Translations under genes and position numbers: made by a program
The notes under the pieces: generated by a model
What the model was told of the DNA's origin: nothing
What the model saw: only the letters and a program-made list of their open reading frames with translations
Databases searched by the model: none
Shown: one piece after another, positions 1 through 9,643 of the stretch
Position numbering within the stretch: position 1 is the stretch's first letter
How the letters are laid out: every line of letters starts with the position of its first letter
Source of the DNA: Natrinema hispanicum
GTDB lineage: Archaea > Halobacteriota > Halobacteria > Halobacteriales > Natrialbaceae
DNA: 40,049 nt
Reading direction: 5' to 3'
Assembly (NCBI RefSeq): GCF_900111485.1
Contig: NZ_FOIC01000023.1
Span: 1-40,049 of the forward strand

Positions 1-75
1 AGGAGATCGATTTCCATAGGACAGAATCGAATTCCTCGGCTTCATCCTTCTAAGCCAGTGATATCGGCTGATTAG

Positions 76-1035
76 ATCGCTGTTCAACAGAGCACGCTAA
101 ACGAGGTTGCAGCGATCGAGACCGGCTTCGGGCCGAACTACCCGAATCTAACACCGACAGGTGAGTATTTACTCGCCGCCGCTGGCGGAACGACGACCAT
201 CGAACCCGATCCGGACGATCCGGCGAACCACGTCCTCGTCCGAATCGATGCCGATCGCGATAGCGAGACGTTCGGCGAGGTCACGGGAGAGATAGAGGTC
301 GGCTATACCGGCCCATGTGATATGACACTCAGCCCGGACGGCGAGTACGGGTTCGTCCCAGAGATCGCAAACGAGACGGTGGCCGTGGTTCGCGTCGATC
401 CGTTCGAAATCGCCGCTCGAATCGACGTCGGCGAACCTGCAGGAGACGGACACGTTCTCCCGTTCATGTCCACGGCATCGTTCGACGGCAACCGTCTCTT
501 GGTCGAAAACGGCGAGGGAGAACTCGGAGCCGATCCGGACATCCCACGTCGGGGATCCGAGAGTATCTGGGACATTTCCGATCCCGAGGAACCGACCCAA
601 CTCACGCGCATTACTCGAGACGACGGCTTATCGGCACCACCGATCACGAGCGAGATCGGCCCCGAGACCGACGCAGCATATCTCTTCACCCCCGAGATCA
701 ATGCCGTGACAGTCATCGACCTCGACGCACAGGCAGTCGACCGGGAACTCGACATCGGCGGGAGCGCGATCGCCGGTGCCTGGGGGCCTGCTCGAGAGAA
801 ACTGTACGTTCCAGTCCAGACGGCAAACCACGTCGCAGTGATCGATCACGGCCAACGGGAGGTTAGTACCACCATCGAGACCGGCGAAGCCCCGACGGGT
901 GCTGTCGGCGGAATGATTCGACCTGAAACGTCCGCCAGCCAGCGACTACAGAGTTCGCTGGCAACGCTCGGGCTCTCGATTGGTGACCGAGAACCGACGT
1001 TCTGTCCCGATGGGAACTGTCATTGCGAATACTAG
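76..1035 (+). pseudogene. 5'-truncated YncE-like beta-propeller protein
   Basis: The frame stays open from just after a TAG at 73-75 to the TAG at 1033-1035. It reads as blades of a YncE/lactonase-type beta-propeller, with repeats such as SPDGEYGFVPE, NAVTVIDLDAQAV and NHVAVIDHGQREV. The first in-frame ATG is at 322, yet propeller-like sequence (GPNYPNLTPTGEYLLAAAGG) is already present from about 121. No ATG, GTG or TTG lies between 76 and 322 in frame, and bases 1-75 hold stops in all three forward frames, so the normal N-terminus and start are missing. I read this as the 3' remnant of a longer gene. A shorter product from 322 (237 residues) cannot be excluded. Such proteins are usually secreted or surface-bound and of unknown substrate. 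The tail CPDGNCHCEY, with two Cys, is unusual. Confidence 0.55.
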
Positions 1036-1287
1036 TACCACCGTCCCGATATGCCGGTCGCGTCCTTCTGATGACGCGGACGAGCAGGTCCCGACGCAAA
1101 CGACTGGAACCAGACCGTGAGTGAGTTCAGATTCGACCAATAGTCTCTGGTCAAGACACGAACTGTCGGTCTGGTGGTCTGTGTACTGACTCTGACCGAA
1201 CTATCTTAAAGCGAAAACATATGTCACGTGCTGTCATCGCCCGTCATTTCTATCCAGTCCAGTTCGTGATAATGCCTAACCTACCAC
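1036..1287. other. Intergenic region ahead of the carboxylase cluster
   Basis: No convincing gene. The forward strand has an A/T-rich run (cttaaagcgaaaacatatg, 1204-1222) that could hold the TATA box of the carboxylase operon, which would leave a leader of roughly 50-80 nt. The short ORFs crossing this stretch are Arg-rich and look like antisense noise. Confidence 0.4.
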
Positions 1288-3477
1288 ATGGTATGGCAAC
1301 CCTTGATGGCAAGTTCAGAAGACGATCCCACAACACAACACGACGCACAGATCCTGTCGATCGACGCTGGCGGGACGATGACGGATACGTTCCTCATGGA
1401 CTCGAACGGCGAGTTCACCGTGGGGAAGGCGAAAACCACGCCGGACGACGAATCGCGAGGATTCATCAAGTCCTCTCAGGACGCTCTCGAGGACTGGGAC
1501 CTGAGCGTCGAGGAGGGGTTCCCGGACCTCGTATCGACGGTCTACTCCGGCACGGCGATGCTCAACCGGCTGGTCGAACGAGAAAGCGAAGTCGACGTTG
1601 GCATCCTCATCACCGGCGGAATGGAGGACACCCTTCGCATGGGCCGTGGCCGCCAATCCTACACCGGCTACTCCTATTCGGATCGCCTCCACGTCAACAC
1701 CCACAAACACCCCGAGCCGCTGATCCCACGCAATCGAATTCGTGGCGTTCGAGAACGCATCGACGTTAAGGGGAACACGCTAGTTCCGCTGTACGAAGAC
1801 GACGTCCGCGAGGGGGTCAACGACTTACTCGACCAGGGCGTCGACCACATCGTCGTCATGTTCCTCCACTCTTACAAGAACGGGGAGCACGAACACCGGA
1901 CCGCCGAGATCGCCCGCGAGATCATCGACGAGCGCGGGGCAGAGACGTCGGTGATGCTCTCGAGCGAGTACTACCCGACGCTCAAGGAGTCCGAACGGCT
2001 GAACACGGTGACCGCAGAGGCGTTCGCCGCCGAGCCATCGCGCGACCAGCTGTCGAACATCCAGGAGGCCGTCGACGAACAGGGCGGTACCGTCGGTGTG
2101 CGGGTGATGGCGAGTCACGGCGGCACGATCGACATCAACGCGAACGAGCTAGCACGGACGCTGATCTCCGGCCCGATCGGGGGCATGATCGGAGCGAACT
2201 ACTTCGGGCAGAAACTCGACTACAACAATCTGGTCTGTACCGACATCGGTGGCACCAGCTTCGATATGGGCATCATCATCGACAACGACTGGCAGATCGA
2301 TTACAGCCCGGAGATGGCACGGCTGCTCCTGTCGCTACCGATGGTGAACATGGAAAGTGTGGGTGCCGGGACGGGCAGTTACGTCCGGGTGAACCCGACG
2401 TTCGACAAGATCGAACTCGGCCCTGAAAGCGCTGGTGACCAGGTCGGCGTGAGTGCGGTCGAAACCGACGTCGAGACGGTGACGGTGACGGACTGTCACG
2501 TCGCGATGGGGTGGATCAACCCGGAGAACTTCCTGGGCGGTGACATGCCGATCGACCGTGAGGTGGCCGAACAAGAGATCAAAGAGCAGATCGCCGACCC
2601 GCTCGATATGGGTGTCTACGAGGCGGCCCAGGGTGTCATCGACATCCTCGAGAGCAAGCTGCGAAACGACCTCGAGGCCGTCGTGACCGGCGAAGGATAC
2701 GCGCCATCGAACTTCAAGTGTCTCTCCTACGGCGGCGGCGGTCCGGTCCACACGGCCGGATACACGAAGGATCTGGGCTTCGACGAGGTGCTCATTCCCG
2801 AGTGGGCGGCCGGGTTCTCGGCGTTTGGCTGTGGCGCAGCGGACTACGAGTACCGCTACGACCAGACGACCAGCATCGACATCGATCCCGACCTCTCGAT
2901 GGAGGAAGCAGCGGCAACCGCCGGCGAGGCGCTGACGGAGGTCTGGACGAACCTCGAGCAGAAGGTCGAAAACGAGTTCGAGAATAGCAACATCGGCCGC
3001 GACGAGATCGACTTCCAGTACAACATCCTCGGCCAGTACCAGGGCCAACTCAACAGTATCGACATCGAGTCTCCGGTCGGCCGCGTCGACTCGCCGGAAA
3101 AACTCGAGCAACTGCTGGACACGTTCGAAGAGGGATACCGCCGGCAGTACTCCGAGGAGGCCCGGTCGCCGGAACTCGGCCACACCATCACGCAGGCGTC
3201 CGTCCGCGGCGTCCGGGACGTCGTCAAGCCGGAAATTCCGACGGAGGAACTGCAGGGGCCGGAACCGCCCGCAGACGCCTACAAGGAGACACGGGAGGCC
3301 TACTGGGACGGCGAGTGGCTAGACACGGAGATCTACGATCTCCATGCGCTCCAGCCCGGCAACGAACTCAGCGGCCCGGCGGTCCTCGAGGGCGCTGCCA
3401 CGACCTACGCGTTGCCACCGGACTGTGAGACCCGGTTAGACGAACACCGTGTCCACCACCTCACCACGACCGAATAG
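1288..3477 (+). CDS. Acetone-carboxylase-type beta subunit (HyuA/AcxA-like)
   Basis: A 729-residue HyuA-type protein of the ASKHA-like hydantoinase/oxoprolinase family, close to the usual length of the acetone carboxylase beta subunit. The N-terminal domain begins with the phosphate-binding motif SIDAGGTMTD (about residues 24-33) and the second nucleotide motif TDIGGTSFD lies near 318-326. In the family this subunit uses ATP to phosphorylate the ketone and bicarbonate before carboxylation. The alpha and gamma genes follow on the same strand (gaps 144 and 16 nt), and a gamma-type subunit points to acetone-carboxylase-like chemistry rather than hydantoinase or 5-oxoprolinase. The start is uncertain: an in-frame ATG at 1306 (MASSEDD) is at least as plausible as 1288, and neither has a clear ribosome site. 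The substrate (acetone, butanone, acetophenone-like) cannot be read from sequence. Confidence 0.88.
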   Translation: MVWQPLMASSEDDPTTQHDAQILSIDAGGTMTDTFLMDSNGEFTVGKAKTTPDDESRGFIKSSQDALEDWDLSVEEGFPDLVSTVYSGTAMLNRLVERESEVDVGILITGGMEDTLRMGRGRQSYTGYSYSDRLHVNTHKHPEPLIPRNRIRGVRERIDVKGNTLVPLYEDDVREGVNDLLDQGVDHIVVMFLHSYKNGEHEHRTAEIAREIIDERGAETSVMLSSEYYPTLKESERLNTVTAEAFAAEPSRDQLSNIQEAVDEQGGTVGVRVMASHGGTIDINANELARTLISGPIGGMIGANYFGQKLDYNNLVCTDIGGTSFDMGIIIDNDWQIDYSPEMARLLLSLPMVNMESVGAGTGSYVRVNPTFDKIELGPESAGDQVGVSAVETDVETVTVTDCHVAMGWINPENFLGGDMPIDREVAEQEIKEQIADPLDMGVYEAAQGVIDILESKLRNDLEAVVTGEGYAPSNFKCLSYGGGGPVHTAGYTKDLGFDEVLIPEWAAGFSAFGCGAADYEYRYDQTTSIDIDPDLSMEEAAATAGEALTEVWTNLEQKVENEFENSNIGRDEIDFQYNILGQYQGQLNSIDIESPVGRVDSPEKLEQLLDTFEEGYRRQYSEEARSPELGHTITQASVRGVRDVVKPEIPTEELQGPEPPADAYKETREAYWDGEWLDTEIYDLHALQPGNELSGPAVLEGAATTYALPPDCETRLDEHRVHHLTTTE

Positions 3478-3621
3478 CGCGGAAAACCGCTTTCGTACGG
3501 AGATGCATCTGCCCGTCTCCGTGACCGCCGCGCGCGAGCCCGGTCGACCGGTGTGGCAGGTGCACTGTACGAGCCCGCATCTGGCTCAAAACAGATGTGA
3601 CCAATCCAACACGAATCCACC

Positions 3622-6144
3622 ATGAGTACGGAACCAGACGAGGGGGAAAGCTTTCCCCGCATGCGACGCGAGAAGGAACGGGTCCACGGACAACAACAGG
3701 AGGGTGTCGGCATCGGCTGGGACGGCCAGACGCTTCGCGAACAGTTCGAAGCCCTCGAGGAGCGAACTGAAGAGACGGGCCACTACGCCGGCTTCGAGAA
3801 GCTCGATCTGAAACAGAACAACCCGATCGAGTACGAGCAGATGTTCGCCCAGCTTCGGGGCGACCTCGTGAACGCGCGTGAAACCTCGAAGGAGGTCGCT
3901 GCGACGCCGATCGTCGAGCAGGAGGGCGAACTCTGCTACGGCCTCTTCACCCCGGAGGGCGACTCGATCGCCGTCTCGACGGGGATCATCGTGCACATCC
4001 ACACGATGAGCGAGGCGATCAAGTACATGATCAACCACGACTACGAGGAGAGTCCCGGCATCGAGCCCGGCGACATCTTCGTCAATAACGACACCCACGT
4101 CGGTGACGTCCACGCGTGCGACATCATGACGCTCATCCCCATCTTCCACGAGGGGGAGCTCGTCGCCTGGGCCGGCGGCGTCAATCACGTCATCGACACC
4201 GGGGCGATCGGCCCGGGGAGTATGAACGTCTCGCAGGCGTCTCGCTTCGGTGACGGTGCCTATTACACGGCCCGCAAGGTCGGCGAGGATCTCAAGCTGT
4301 ACAACTCCTGGAAGAAAGACTACCCGGACAAGACGCGGACGCCGGACTTCCTGAAACTCGACGAGCGGACGCGGATGACCGGTTGTCTGATGATCCGCGA
4401 TGCGGTCAAGGACATCATCAACGAGTACGGCGTCGAGCAGTTCAAACAGCTCTCGCGGGAAGCAATCGAGGACGGTCGTCGAGGCTTCCGAAACCGCATC
4501 CAGAAGACGATGCTTCCCGGTACCTATCGCGGGGCCTCGTTCGTCGACGCCCTCTACGAGGGCCAGGAGAACCTGACCCGTGCGTACGCGAACGAAAATC
4601 ACCTCATGCACGCCCCCTCGGAACTGCACGTCCGGGAGGACGGGTCGTTCCAGGTGTCCTTCGAGGGTGCCAACAAGTGGGGCTGGCATCCGTACAACTG
4701 TACGCCCGCAGCCATTCAGGGTGGGATCTGGGTGATGCTCACCCAAACGGTGATCCCGAACTCGAACGTCAACGACGGCGCGTACTACAGCTGTGACTTC
4801 CACCTACCGGTCGGCTCGTGGGCCAACACCCAGAACACGGAGACCGCCCACGCCTACGCCTGGCACTTCCTCGTGTCGGCGTGGGCACCGCTCTGGCAAC
4901 ACCTCTCGAGAGGCTACTTCTCGCGTGGCTTCTGGGAGGAGATCAACGCCGGGAACGCCAACACCTCGAACTGGCTCCAGGGTGGCGGCATCGACCAGTT
5001 CGACAAACTCCACGCCGTCAACTCCTTCGAGTCGGCCTGTGAGGGCGTCGGCGCACGCTACGTCGAGGACGGCGAGCCCCACGCCGCGGCGATCTGGAAC
5101 CCCGAAGGCGACATGGGCGACGCCGAGGTCTGGGAGATGACCGAGCCGCTGCCGTTCCTGGGACGGGCCGTCAAGCCGAACACCGGCGGCGCGGGCCGTC
5201 GTGCAGGTGGTGCCGGCTTCGAATCCATGCGCACGGTTAAAGACGTCAGCAGGTGGTTGCTCTACGAGATGGGCAACGGCTACATGACCAGCGACGGCGG
5301 CCTCTTCGGTGGCTACCCCGCTGCGTCGGGCTACATCCTCAACGCCCAGAACACCGATCTCGAGGAGCGCTTCGAGAACCAGGACGACTACCCACAGCAC
5401 GACCTCGATCCCGAAAGCGGCGACTTCGAGTCGAAGATTGAGGGCGACATCACCCGCCGCCCGGAGGGGATCAGCACGCCCAAGGAGTTCGACGACTACG
5501 ACATGTACCTGAACTACCTCCGCGGTGGCTCGGGGCTGGGCGACCCGCTGGAACGCGATCCCGAGGACGTCGTCGCGGACATTCACGACGGGTACGTGCT
5601 CCCACGTCACGCCAAGGACGCCTACGCCGTCGTCGTCGAGAAAGTCAACGACGAGGCCAAGCACAACTCCGCCGTCCAGGGCGAGTGGGAACTCGACGAG
5701 GAGGCGACCGAGGAACTGCGTGAAGAGCGGATGCAAGAACGCGCCGAGACGGCCAAGCCGGTCACGGAGTGGTACGAAGAACAACGCGAGCGGATCCAGA
5801 ACGAAGAGGATCTCATCGACGACGTCAAGAAGACCTACGAGAGCAGCATGCGGATGAGCAAGCAGTTCGCCGAGTTCTACCACGAGTTCTGGGACCTACC
5901 CGAGGACTTCGAGTTCACGCTGAGCGAGAAGGCGGAAAAATCGCTCGAGAACCGATTCAAAACCGGGCTCAAACAGAAGTGGGACAACCCAACGAAGGGC
6001 CACGAGACGTGGCTCGGCGTCGGCCGCGACGACGAACCGGAAGTGCCCTACACCTGGACGGCCGACCGGACGATTCAGGATCTGCCGACGCCCGACGCAT
6101 CGTTCAGTGACACGAAAGCGGAACCAGCAACGGACGACGACTAA
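3622..6144 (+). CDS. Acetone-carboxylase-type alpha subunit (HyuB/AcxB-like), copy 1
   Basis: An 840-residue HyuB-family protein, somewhat longer than bacterial acetone carboxylase alpha chains. A charged N-terminal stretch precedes the core. The metal region DIFVNNDTHVGDVHACD (about 151-167) and GGVNHVIDTG contain His164, Asp167 and His189. That H-x2-D-x21-H spacing matches what I recall for the Mn ligands of the Xanthobacter enzyme. In that enzyme the alpha subunit holds the metal at which the phosphorylated substrates are joined to acetoacetate. The gene lies between the beta and gamma genes, as expected of an operon. Codon use is strongly GC-ending. A near-identical paralog lies at 10114-12621. 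Long ORFs on the opposite strand are shadows of its codon bias. Confidence 0.9.
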   Translation: MSTEPDEGESFPRMRREKERVHGQQQEGVGIGWDGQTLREQFEALEERTEETGHYAGFEKLDLKQNNPIEYEQMFAQLRGDLVNARETSKEVAATPIVEQEGELCYGLFTPEGDSIAVSTGIIVHIHTMSEAIKYMINHDYEESPGIEPGDIFVNNDTHVGDVHACDIMTLIPIFHEGELVAWAGGVNHVIDTGAIGPGSMNVSQASRFGDGAYYTARKVGEDLKLYNSWKKDYPDKTRTPDFLKLDERTRMTGCLMIRDAVKDIINEYGVEQFKQLSREAIEDGRRGFRNRIQKTMLPGTYRGASFVDALYEGQENLTRAYANENHLMHAPSELHVREDGSFQVSFEGANKWGWHPYNCTPAAIQGGIWVMLTQTVIPNSNVNDGAYYSCDFHLPVGSWANTQNTETAHAYAWHFLVSAWAPLWQHLSRGYFSRGFWEEINAGNANTSNWLQGGGIDQFDKLHAVNSFESACEGVGARYVEDGEPHAAAIWNPEGDMGDAEVWEMTEPLPFLGRAVKPNTGGAGRRAGGAGFESMRTVKDVSRWLLYEMGNGYMTSDGGLFGGYPAASGYILNAQNTDLEERFENQDDYPQHDLDPESGDFESKIEGDITRRPEGISTPKEFDDYDMYLNYLRGGSGLGDPLERDPEDVVADIHDGYVLPRHAKDAYAVVVEKVNDEAKHNSAVQGEWELDEEATEELREERMQERAETAKPVTEWYEEQRERIQNEEDLIDDVKKTYESSMRMSKQFAEFYHEFWDLPEDFEFTLSEKAEKSLENRFKTGLKQKWDNPTKGHETWLGVGRDDEPEVPYTWTADRTIQDLPTPDASFSDTKAEPATDDD

Positions 6145-6160
6145 CACGAGGTGACTACCA

Positions 6161-6676
6161 ATGCCAGAATCATACCCACGCGAGCATATCGAAGACTTGG
6201 TCGACGACAACTTAGAGTGGAACCAGTTGCACGACATGATGAGCGACTTCAAAGACGCGGACCGCTTCCAGCAGGTCCGAGACGTCTTACAGGAACGGGT
6301 CGACTGGGACGACCCGATCATTATCCCCTATGCAGATCACCTGTACGTCGTCGCGAAACCGGATGGCCGATGGGTCATCAAATGTGACTGCGGCCACGAG
6401 TTCTGCGAACACGACGAGAACTGGAAGATGGACGCGCTCATCAACGTCCGCGACTCCGAAGAGGCGTACCTCGAGATCTACCCCGAGGACATGCACCCGC
6501 ATCCCGACTACATGGAGCTACGGGAGTTCTTCTGTCCGGGCTGTAACACGCTGCTCGAGGTGACGAACGTCATGCCGGGCTACCCGCTCATCCACGAGTT
6601 CGAGCCCGACATCGAGACGTTCTACAGCGAGTGGATCGAAGAGCCGATTCCGACGCCCGAGACCGAATCGGCGTAA
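6161..6676 (+). CDS. Acetone-carboxylase-type gamma subunit (AcxC-like)
   Basis: A 171-residue protein that starts 16 nt after the alpha gene. Two metal-binding clusters are visible: KCDCGHEFCEH (Cys75, Cys77, His79, Cys82, His84) and FFCPGCN (Cys125, Cys128). They bracket an acidic, aromatic middle and are followed by a C-terminal segment typical of the family (MPGYPLIHEFEPDIETFY). Size and Cys pattern fit the roughly 20 kDa zinc-containing gamma subunit of acetone carboxylase, which lies at the interface of the alpha-2 beta-2 gamma-2 complex. This is the best evidence that the three genes form an acetone-carboxylase-like enzyme, since hydantoinases and oxoprolinases lack it. The stand-alone alpha paralog downstream has no gamma gene of its own. 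Confidence 0.87.
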   Translation: MPESYPREHIEDLVDDNLEWNQLHDMMSDFKDADRFQQVRDVLQERVDWDDPIIIPYADHLYVVAKPDGRWVIKCDCGHEFCEHDENWKMDALINVRDSEEAYLEIYPEDMHPHPDYMELREFFCPGCNTLLEVTNVMPGYPLIHEFEPDIETFYSEWIEEPIPTPETESA

Positions 6677-6730
6677 CCTCCTGGGAGATTCCTTTCCGTT
6701 CTGCACGATCCGATCATCACGTGACAGATT

Positions 6731-8308
6731 ATGCTAGATGAAAACACACCGACGCTCAGGCAGCTCTACGACTCGGTACTCCGCCGGTACGAGACGGCAC
6801 CAGCCATCTCGTTCGAGGGTGAGACGCTTACCTACGGGACGCTCGACGACCGTTCGGCCCGGCTCGCGAACGCGCTCGTCGATCTCGGCCTCAAGCCGGA
6901 GGATCGGGTCGGGCTCTTGCTCTCGAATCGCCTCGAGTATCCCATCGCGGACATCGCCCTCGCTCGCGCGGGGCTCGCAAAGGTCCCGTTGAACGACATG
7001 CTGTCGGCCGACGACATCGAGTACATGCTCGCCAACAGCGACGCCAGCGCCGTCATCGTTGGCCCGACGTTCAGCGAGACGATCCAGACGGTCGCCCCGA
7101 ACGTCCCGTCGCTGGACCACATCATCACCATCGATACCGCGGCTCTGCCTGCCGTAGCGGACGACCATAGCGTCGCGCGCCTTGAGCAACTCCTCGAAAC
7201 GACAGCCCCCGAACTGCCGGACATCGCCGTTTCGACAGATACCCTGGCCGGAGTCTTCCACACGGGCGGGACGACTGGAGACCCCAAAGGGGTGAAACAC
7301 ACTCAGGAAAACCTCGCGTTGAACGCGCTGGCACACGCGATCGAACTCGATATCCAGCCGCGAGACGACCTCTTGTTGATGACGCCGCTGCCTCATTCGG
7401 CCGGCCTCATCATGGCCGGCGGCCTGACACAGGGCAGCACTCACGTCATTACGCAGGGGTTCGACGCCGAACGGGCCCTCGAGACGATCGAACGCGAGGG
7501 TATCTCGTGGACGTTCATGGTCCCGACGATGATCTACCGTGTCCTCGATCTCCTCGCGGAACGCGAGTACGACACCTCATCGCTCGAGACGCTCGTCTAC
7601 GGAGCAGCGCCGATGAAACCGGCGCGACTGCGCGAGGGGATCGACGAGCTCGGCGACGTCTTCGTGCAACTGTACGGCCAGTACGAGACACCGGACCTCA
7701 TCACCGTCTTGCCGAAGGCGGCACACGACCCCGACGACGAACAACGGCTCTCCTCGTGTGGCCTCCCGACCGCGATGTGCGAGGTGAAGATCGTCGACGA
7801 CGACGGCGAGGAAGTCCCACCCGGGCAGCCGGGCGAGATCCTCGCCCGCGGTGCGTACTCCATGGAGGGCTACTACGAGCTCCCCGAGAAAACCGCCGAG
7901 ACGATCGACAACGGCTGGATACACACCGGCGACATCGGCAAGCGAGATGAAGACGGATACGTCTACATCGTCGACCGCGATTCCGATGTCATCATCAGCG
8001 GCGGGATGAACGTCTACTCGGTCACCGTCGAGGACGTCATCCAGCAACACGGGGACGTCGCGAACGTCGCCGTCATCGGCATCCCCGACGACGAATGGGG
8101 AGAGGCGGTCAAAGCCGTCGTCGTCCCGGCTGACACCACGATCGACCGCGCCGACCTCGAGTCGTTCTGTGCGGATCGACTCGCCGACTACGAATGCCCG
8201 AAATCGTTCGATGTCGTCGACGAACTCCCAACGACGCCGTACGGCAAACTCGACAAGAAACGGCTCCGCGAACCCTACTGGGACGATCAATCACGGGAGA
8301 TCAGCTAA
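6731..8308 (+). CDS. AMP-forming acyl-CoA ligase, probably for the beta-keto acid product
   Basis: A 525-residue ANL-superfamily acyl-CoA synthetase of normal length. Core motifs are intact: the phosphate loop HTGGTTGDPKG from about residue 177, YGQYETP (A5), GWIHTGDIGKRDEDGYVYIVDR (A7) with DVIISGGMNV (A8), and the C-terminal TTPYGKLDKKRLRE, whose YGKLDK lysine serves adenylation. It begins 54 nt after the gamma gene on the same strand. Carboxylation of acetone yields acetoacetate, which needs CoA before thiolysis, and in acetophenone degradation a dedicated ligase activates the carboxylase product in the same way. I therefore infer a beta-keto acid:CoA ligase. Sequence alone does not separate this from a general FadD-like medium- or long-chain ligase. 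The next gene starts 2 nt after the stop, suggesting co-translation. Confidence 0.85.
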   Translation: MLDENTPTLRQLYDSVLRRYETAPAISFEGETLTYGTLDDRSARLANALVDLGLKPEDRVGLLLSNRLEYPIADIALARAGLAKVPLNDMLSADDIEYMLANSDASAVIVGPTFSETIQTVAPNVPSLDHIITIDTAALPAVADDHSVARLEQLLETTAPELPDIAVSTDTLAGVFHTGGTTGDPKGVKHTQENLALNALAHAIELDIQPRDDLLLMTPLPHSAGLIMAGGLTQGSTHVITQGFDAERALETIEREGISWTFMVPTMIYRVLDLLAEREYDTSSLETLVYGAAPMKPARLREGIDELGDVFVQLYGQYETPDLITVLPKAAHDPDDEQRLSSCGLPTAMCEVKIVDDDGEEVPPGQPGEILARGAYSMEGYYELPEKTAETIDNGWIHTGDIGKRDEDGYVYIVDRDSDVIISGGMNVYSVTVEDVIQQHGDVANVAVIGIPDDEWGEAVKAVVVPADTTIDRADLESFCADRLADYECPKSFDVVDELPTTPYGKLDKKRLREPYWDDQSREIS

Positions 8309-8310
8309 CG

Positions 8311-8733
8311 ATGGTTTCCAAGATCGATCACCTCGGGGTCCTCGTCGACGATATCGACCACAACCGGTCGCTGTTCGAACGGCTCGGTCTCGCAGTCGGA
8401 ACCGTCGAGCGGGTGCCGTCGTTCGGCGTCGAGATCGCCTTCATCAGGGTCGGCGAGAGTCTGATCGAACTCGTCGAACCGATCGATCCGGACTCCGGTC
8501 TCGCGGCCGATCTCGAGGCGGCAGACCAGACAGCGATGCTCCACCATCTCGCGTTCCGCGTCGATGATCTCGAGGGCCAACTGGCCGAATTACGGCGTGC
8601 TGGCGTGGCCCTCGCAGACGAAAAACCCCGCCAGGGTGCGGGAGACGCGTCCGTCGCGTTTCTCGAGCGGCGAGCGGCCAATGGCGTTCGAGTCGAACTC
8701 GTCGAGCGGGAGAATGATTTGACACTCAGTTGA
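8311..8733 (+). CDS. Methylmalonyl-CoA-epimerase-like VOC protein
   Basis: A 140-residue vicinal-oxygen-chelate protein built from two beta-alpha-beta-beta-beta units. It has the features of methylmalonyl-CoA epimerases: KIDHLGVLVDD at the start (metal His), ESLIELVEP, HHLAFRVDD (second His) and the closing KPRQGAGDASVAFLE with NGVRVELVE (metal Glu). The ATG lies 2 nt after the CoA-ligase stop, so the two are probably made together. An epimerase does not belong to the plain acetone-to-acetoacetyl-CoA route. It may act on a branched acyl-CoA made from a larger ketone, or be a VOC enzyme with another substrate. An upstream in-frame ATG at 8194 is inside the ligase gene and is not used here. Confidence 0.8.
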   Translation: MVSKIDHLGVLVDDIDHNRSLFERLGLAVGTVERVPSFGVEIAFIRVGESLIELVEPIDPDSGLAADLEAADQTAMLHHLAFRVDDLEGQLAELRRAGVALADEKPRQGAGDASVAFLERRAANGVRVELVERENDLTLS

Positions 8734-8962
8734 GTGGAATCGTCGAAATGGTATGGATTTTTATGGGCGGTCCACATATGCCACCCACACCCGTGGCAAT
8801 AGATAACAATACTGTACCTATTGGACCCCGTACTGGTAACAGAAGTAACAGCTGTCAGCGAACGCCAATCGATGTCTGCATGTGTTCGTAACCGGTCCAT
8901 CGACGGGGATGGGGGAATAACCGCGTTCGTGGCAGAAGACTGCGGAGGAACGTGCTGAAGAG
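8734..8962. other. Intergenic region between the carboxylase operon and its presumed regulator
   Basis: No gene is supported. The stretch is more A/T-rich than its surroundings (gatttttatgggcgg near 8755; agataacaatactg near 8802) and probably contains the promoter of the HTH-10 regulator. A 37-codon frame starting near 8778 has no coding features. Confidence 0.35.
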
Positions 8963-9643
8963 ATGCTTCGAATAGAATTCCAGGTCAAGTTAGCGGGAAT
9001 CTCGTCACACCTGTTCGACATCGACGAGCCAGTCAAGAGCATCGAAATTGACAATGCGCTGCCAGTCTCGGGAGACATGGTGTTCCTCTTCTTATCAGTT
9101 AAATTTGATTCCGAAGTCACAGTAGACCGCCTGTCGGAGGAATTGTCAAGTATAGAAGTAGTCGACGTCACGCAAGCGGAGCTGAACCCTCAGATCTACT
9201 ATCTCGGTGTGATGGCCCAACTTTCCGACGCCTCCGTTCTGTCGCTGTTAACCGAAAATCAGGCGATCCCACACCGAATCGTCGGAAAGAACGCGCATCT
9301 CGAGGTGATGGCGTCCGTCCGTGATTGGAACCATCTCAAGGAGGTGGCCGACGCGATCGAAACCGAACACGGCTCGCTCGAGTTGCTCGGTACGACACAG
9401 ACCGACAGTATCGGGTTTCCACTCGGGAGCAACAAGCTCAAACAAAGCATGTCGGGGAAGCTCTCGGAGGAACAACTGGACGTTCTGGAGACGGCCTACC
9501 GGATGGGCTATTTCAAGGTTCCACAGGAAGTGACCGCAGAAGAGATCGCGAGCGAACTCGATATCAGCAGATCGACGCTGTCCGCGCGTCTGCGCCGTGT
9601 CGAACACAACTTCTGTGCACTCCTCTTCGGCCCTCAAGAATGA
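8963..9643 (+). CDS. Bat-type HTH-10 transcriptional regulator
   Basis: A 226-residue protein. Its C-terminal third is the HTH-10 (Bat/DmsR) domain common in haloarchaea: KLSEEQLDVLETAYRMGYFKVPQEVT followed by the helix-turn-helix AEEIASELDISRSTLSARLRRVE. The N-terminal 160 residues form an alpha/beta sensor region I cannot assign to a named domain; it lacks a GAF or PAS signature. The stop overlaps the next start in an ATGA (9640-9643), so it is translationally coupled to the UspA-like gene. It lies between the carboxylase cluster and the second alpha-subunit gene, which makes control of one or both the obvious hypothesis. Confidence 0.83.
   Translation: MLRIEFQVKLAGISSHLFDIDEPVKSIEIDNALPVSGDMVFLFLSVKFDSEVTVDRLSEELSSIEVVDVTQAELNPQIYYLGVMAQLSDASVLSLLTENQAIPHRIVGKNAHLEVMASVRDWNHLKEVADAIETEHGSLELLGTTQTDSIGFPLGSNKLKQSMSGKLSEEQLDVLETAYRMGYFKVPQEVTAEEIASELDISRSTLSARLRRVEHNFCALLFGPQE

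Noticed and set aside
3586-5883. Long reverse-strand ORFs (405 and 359 codons) across the first alpha-subunit gene
   Set aside because: They are antisense shadows of a gene with strongly GC-ending codons. Their translations are rich in Val, Arg and Asp repeats and show no domain motif. Similar shadows at 10084-11358, 33742-35109 and 37023-38741 were dropped for the same reason.
8778-8891. 37-codon forward frame between the VOC and regulator genes
   Set aside because: Codon use is not haloarchaeal and there is no promoter spacing or motif; probably chance.
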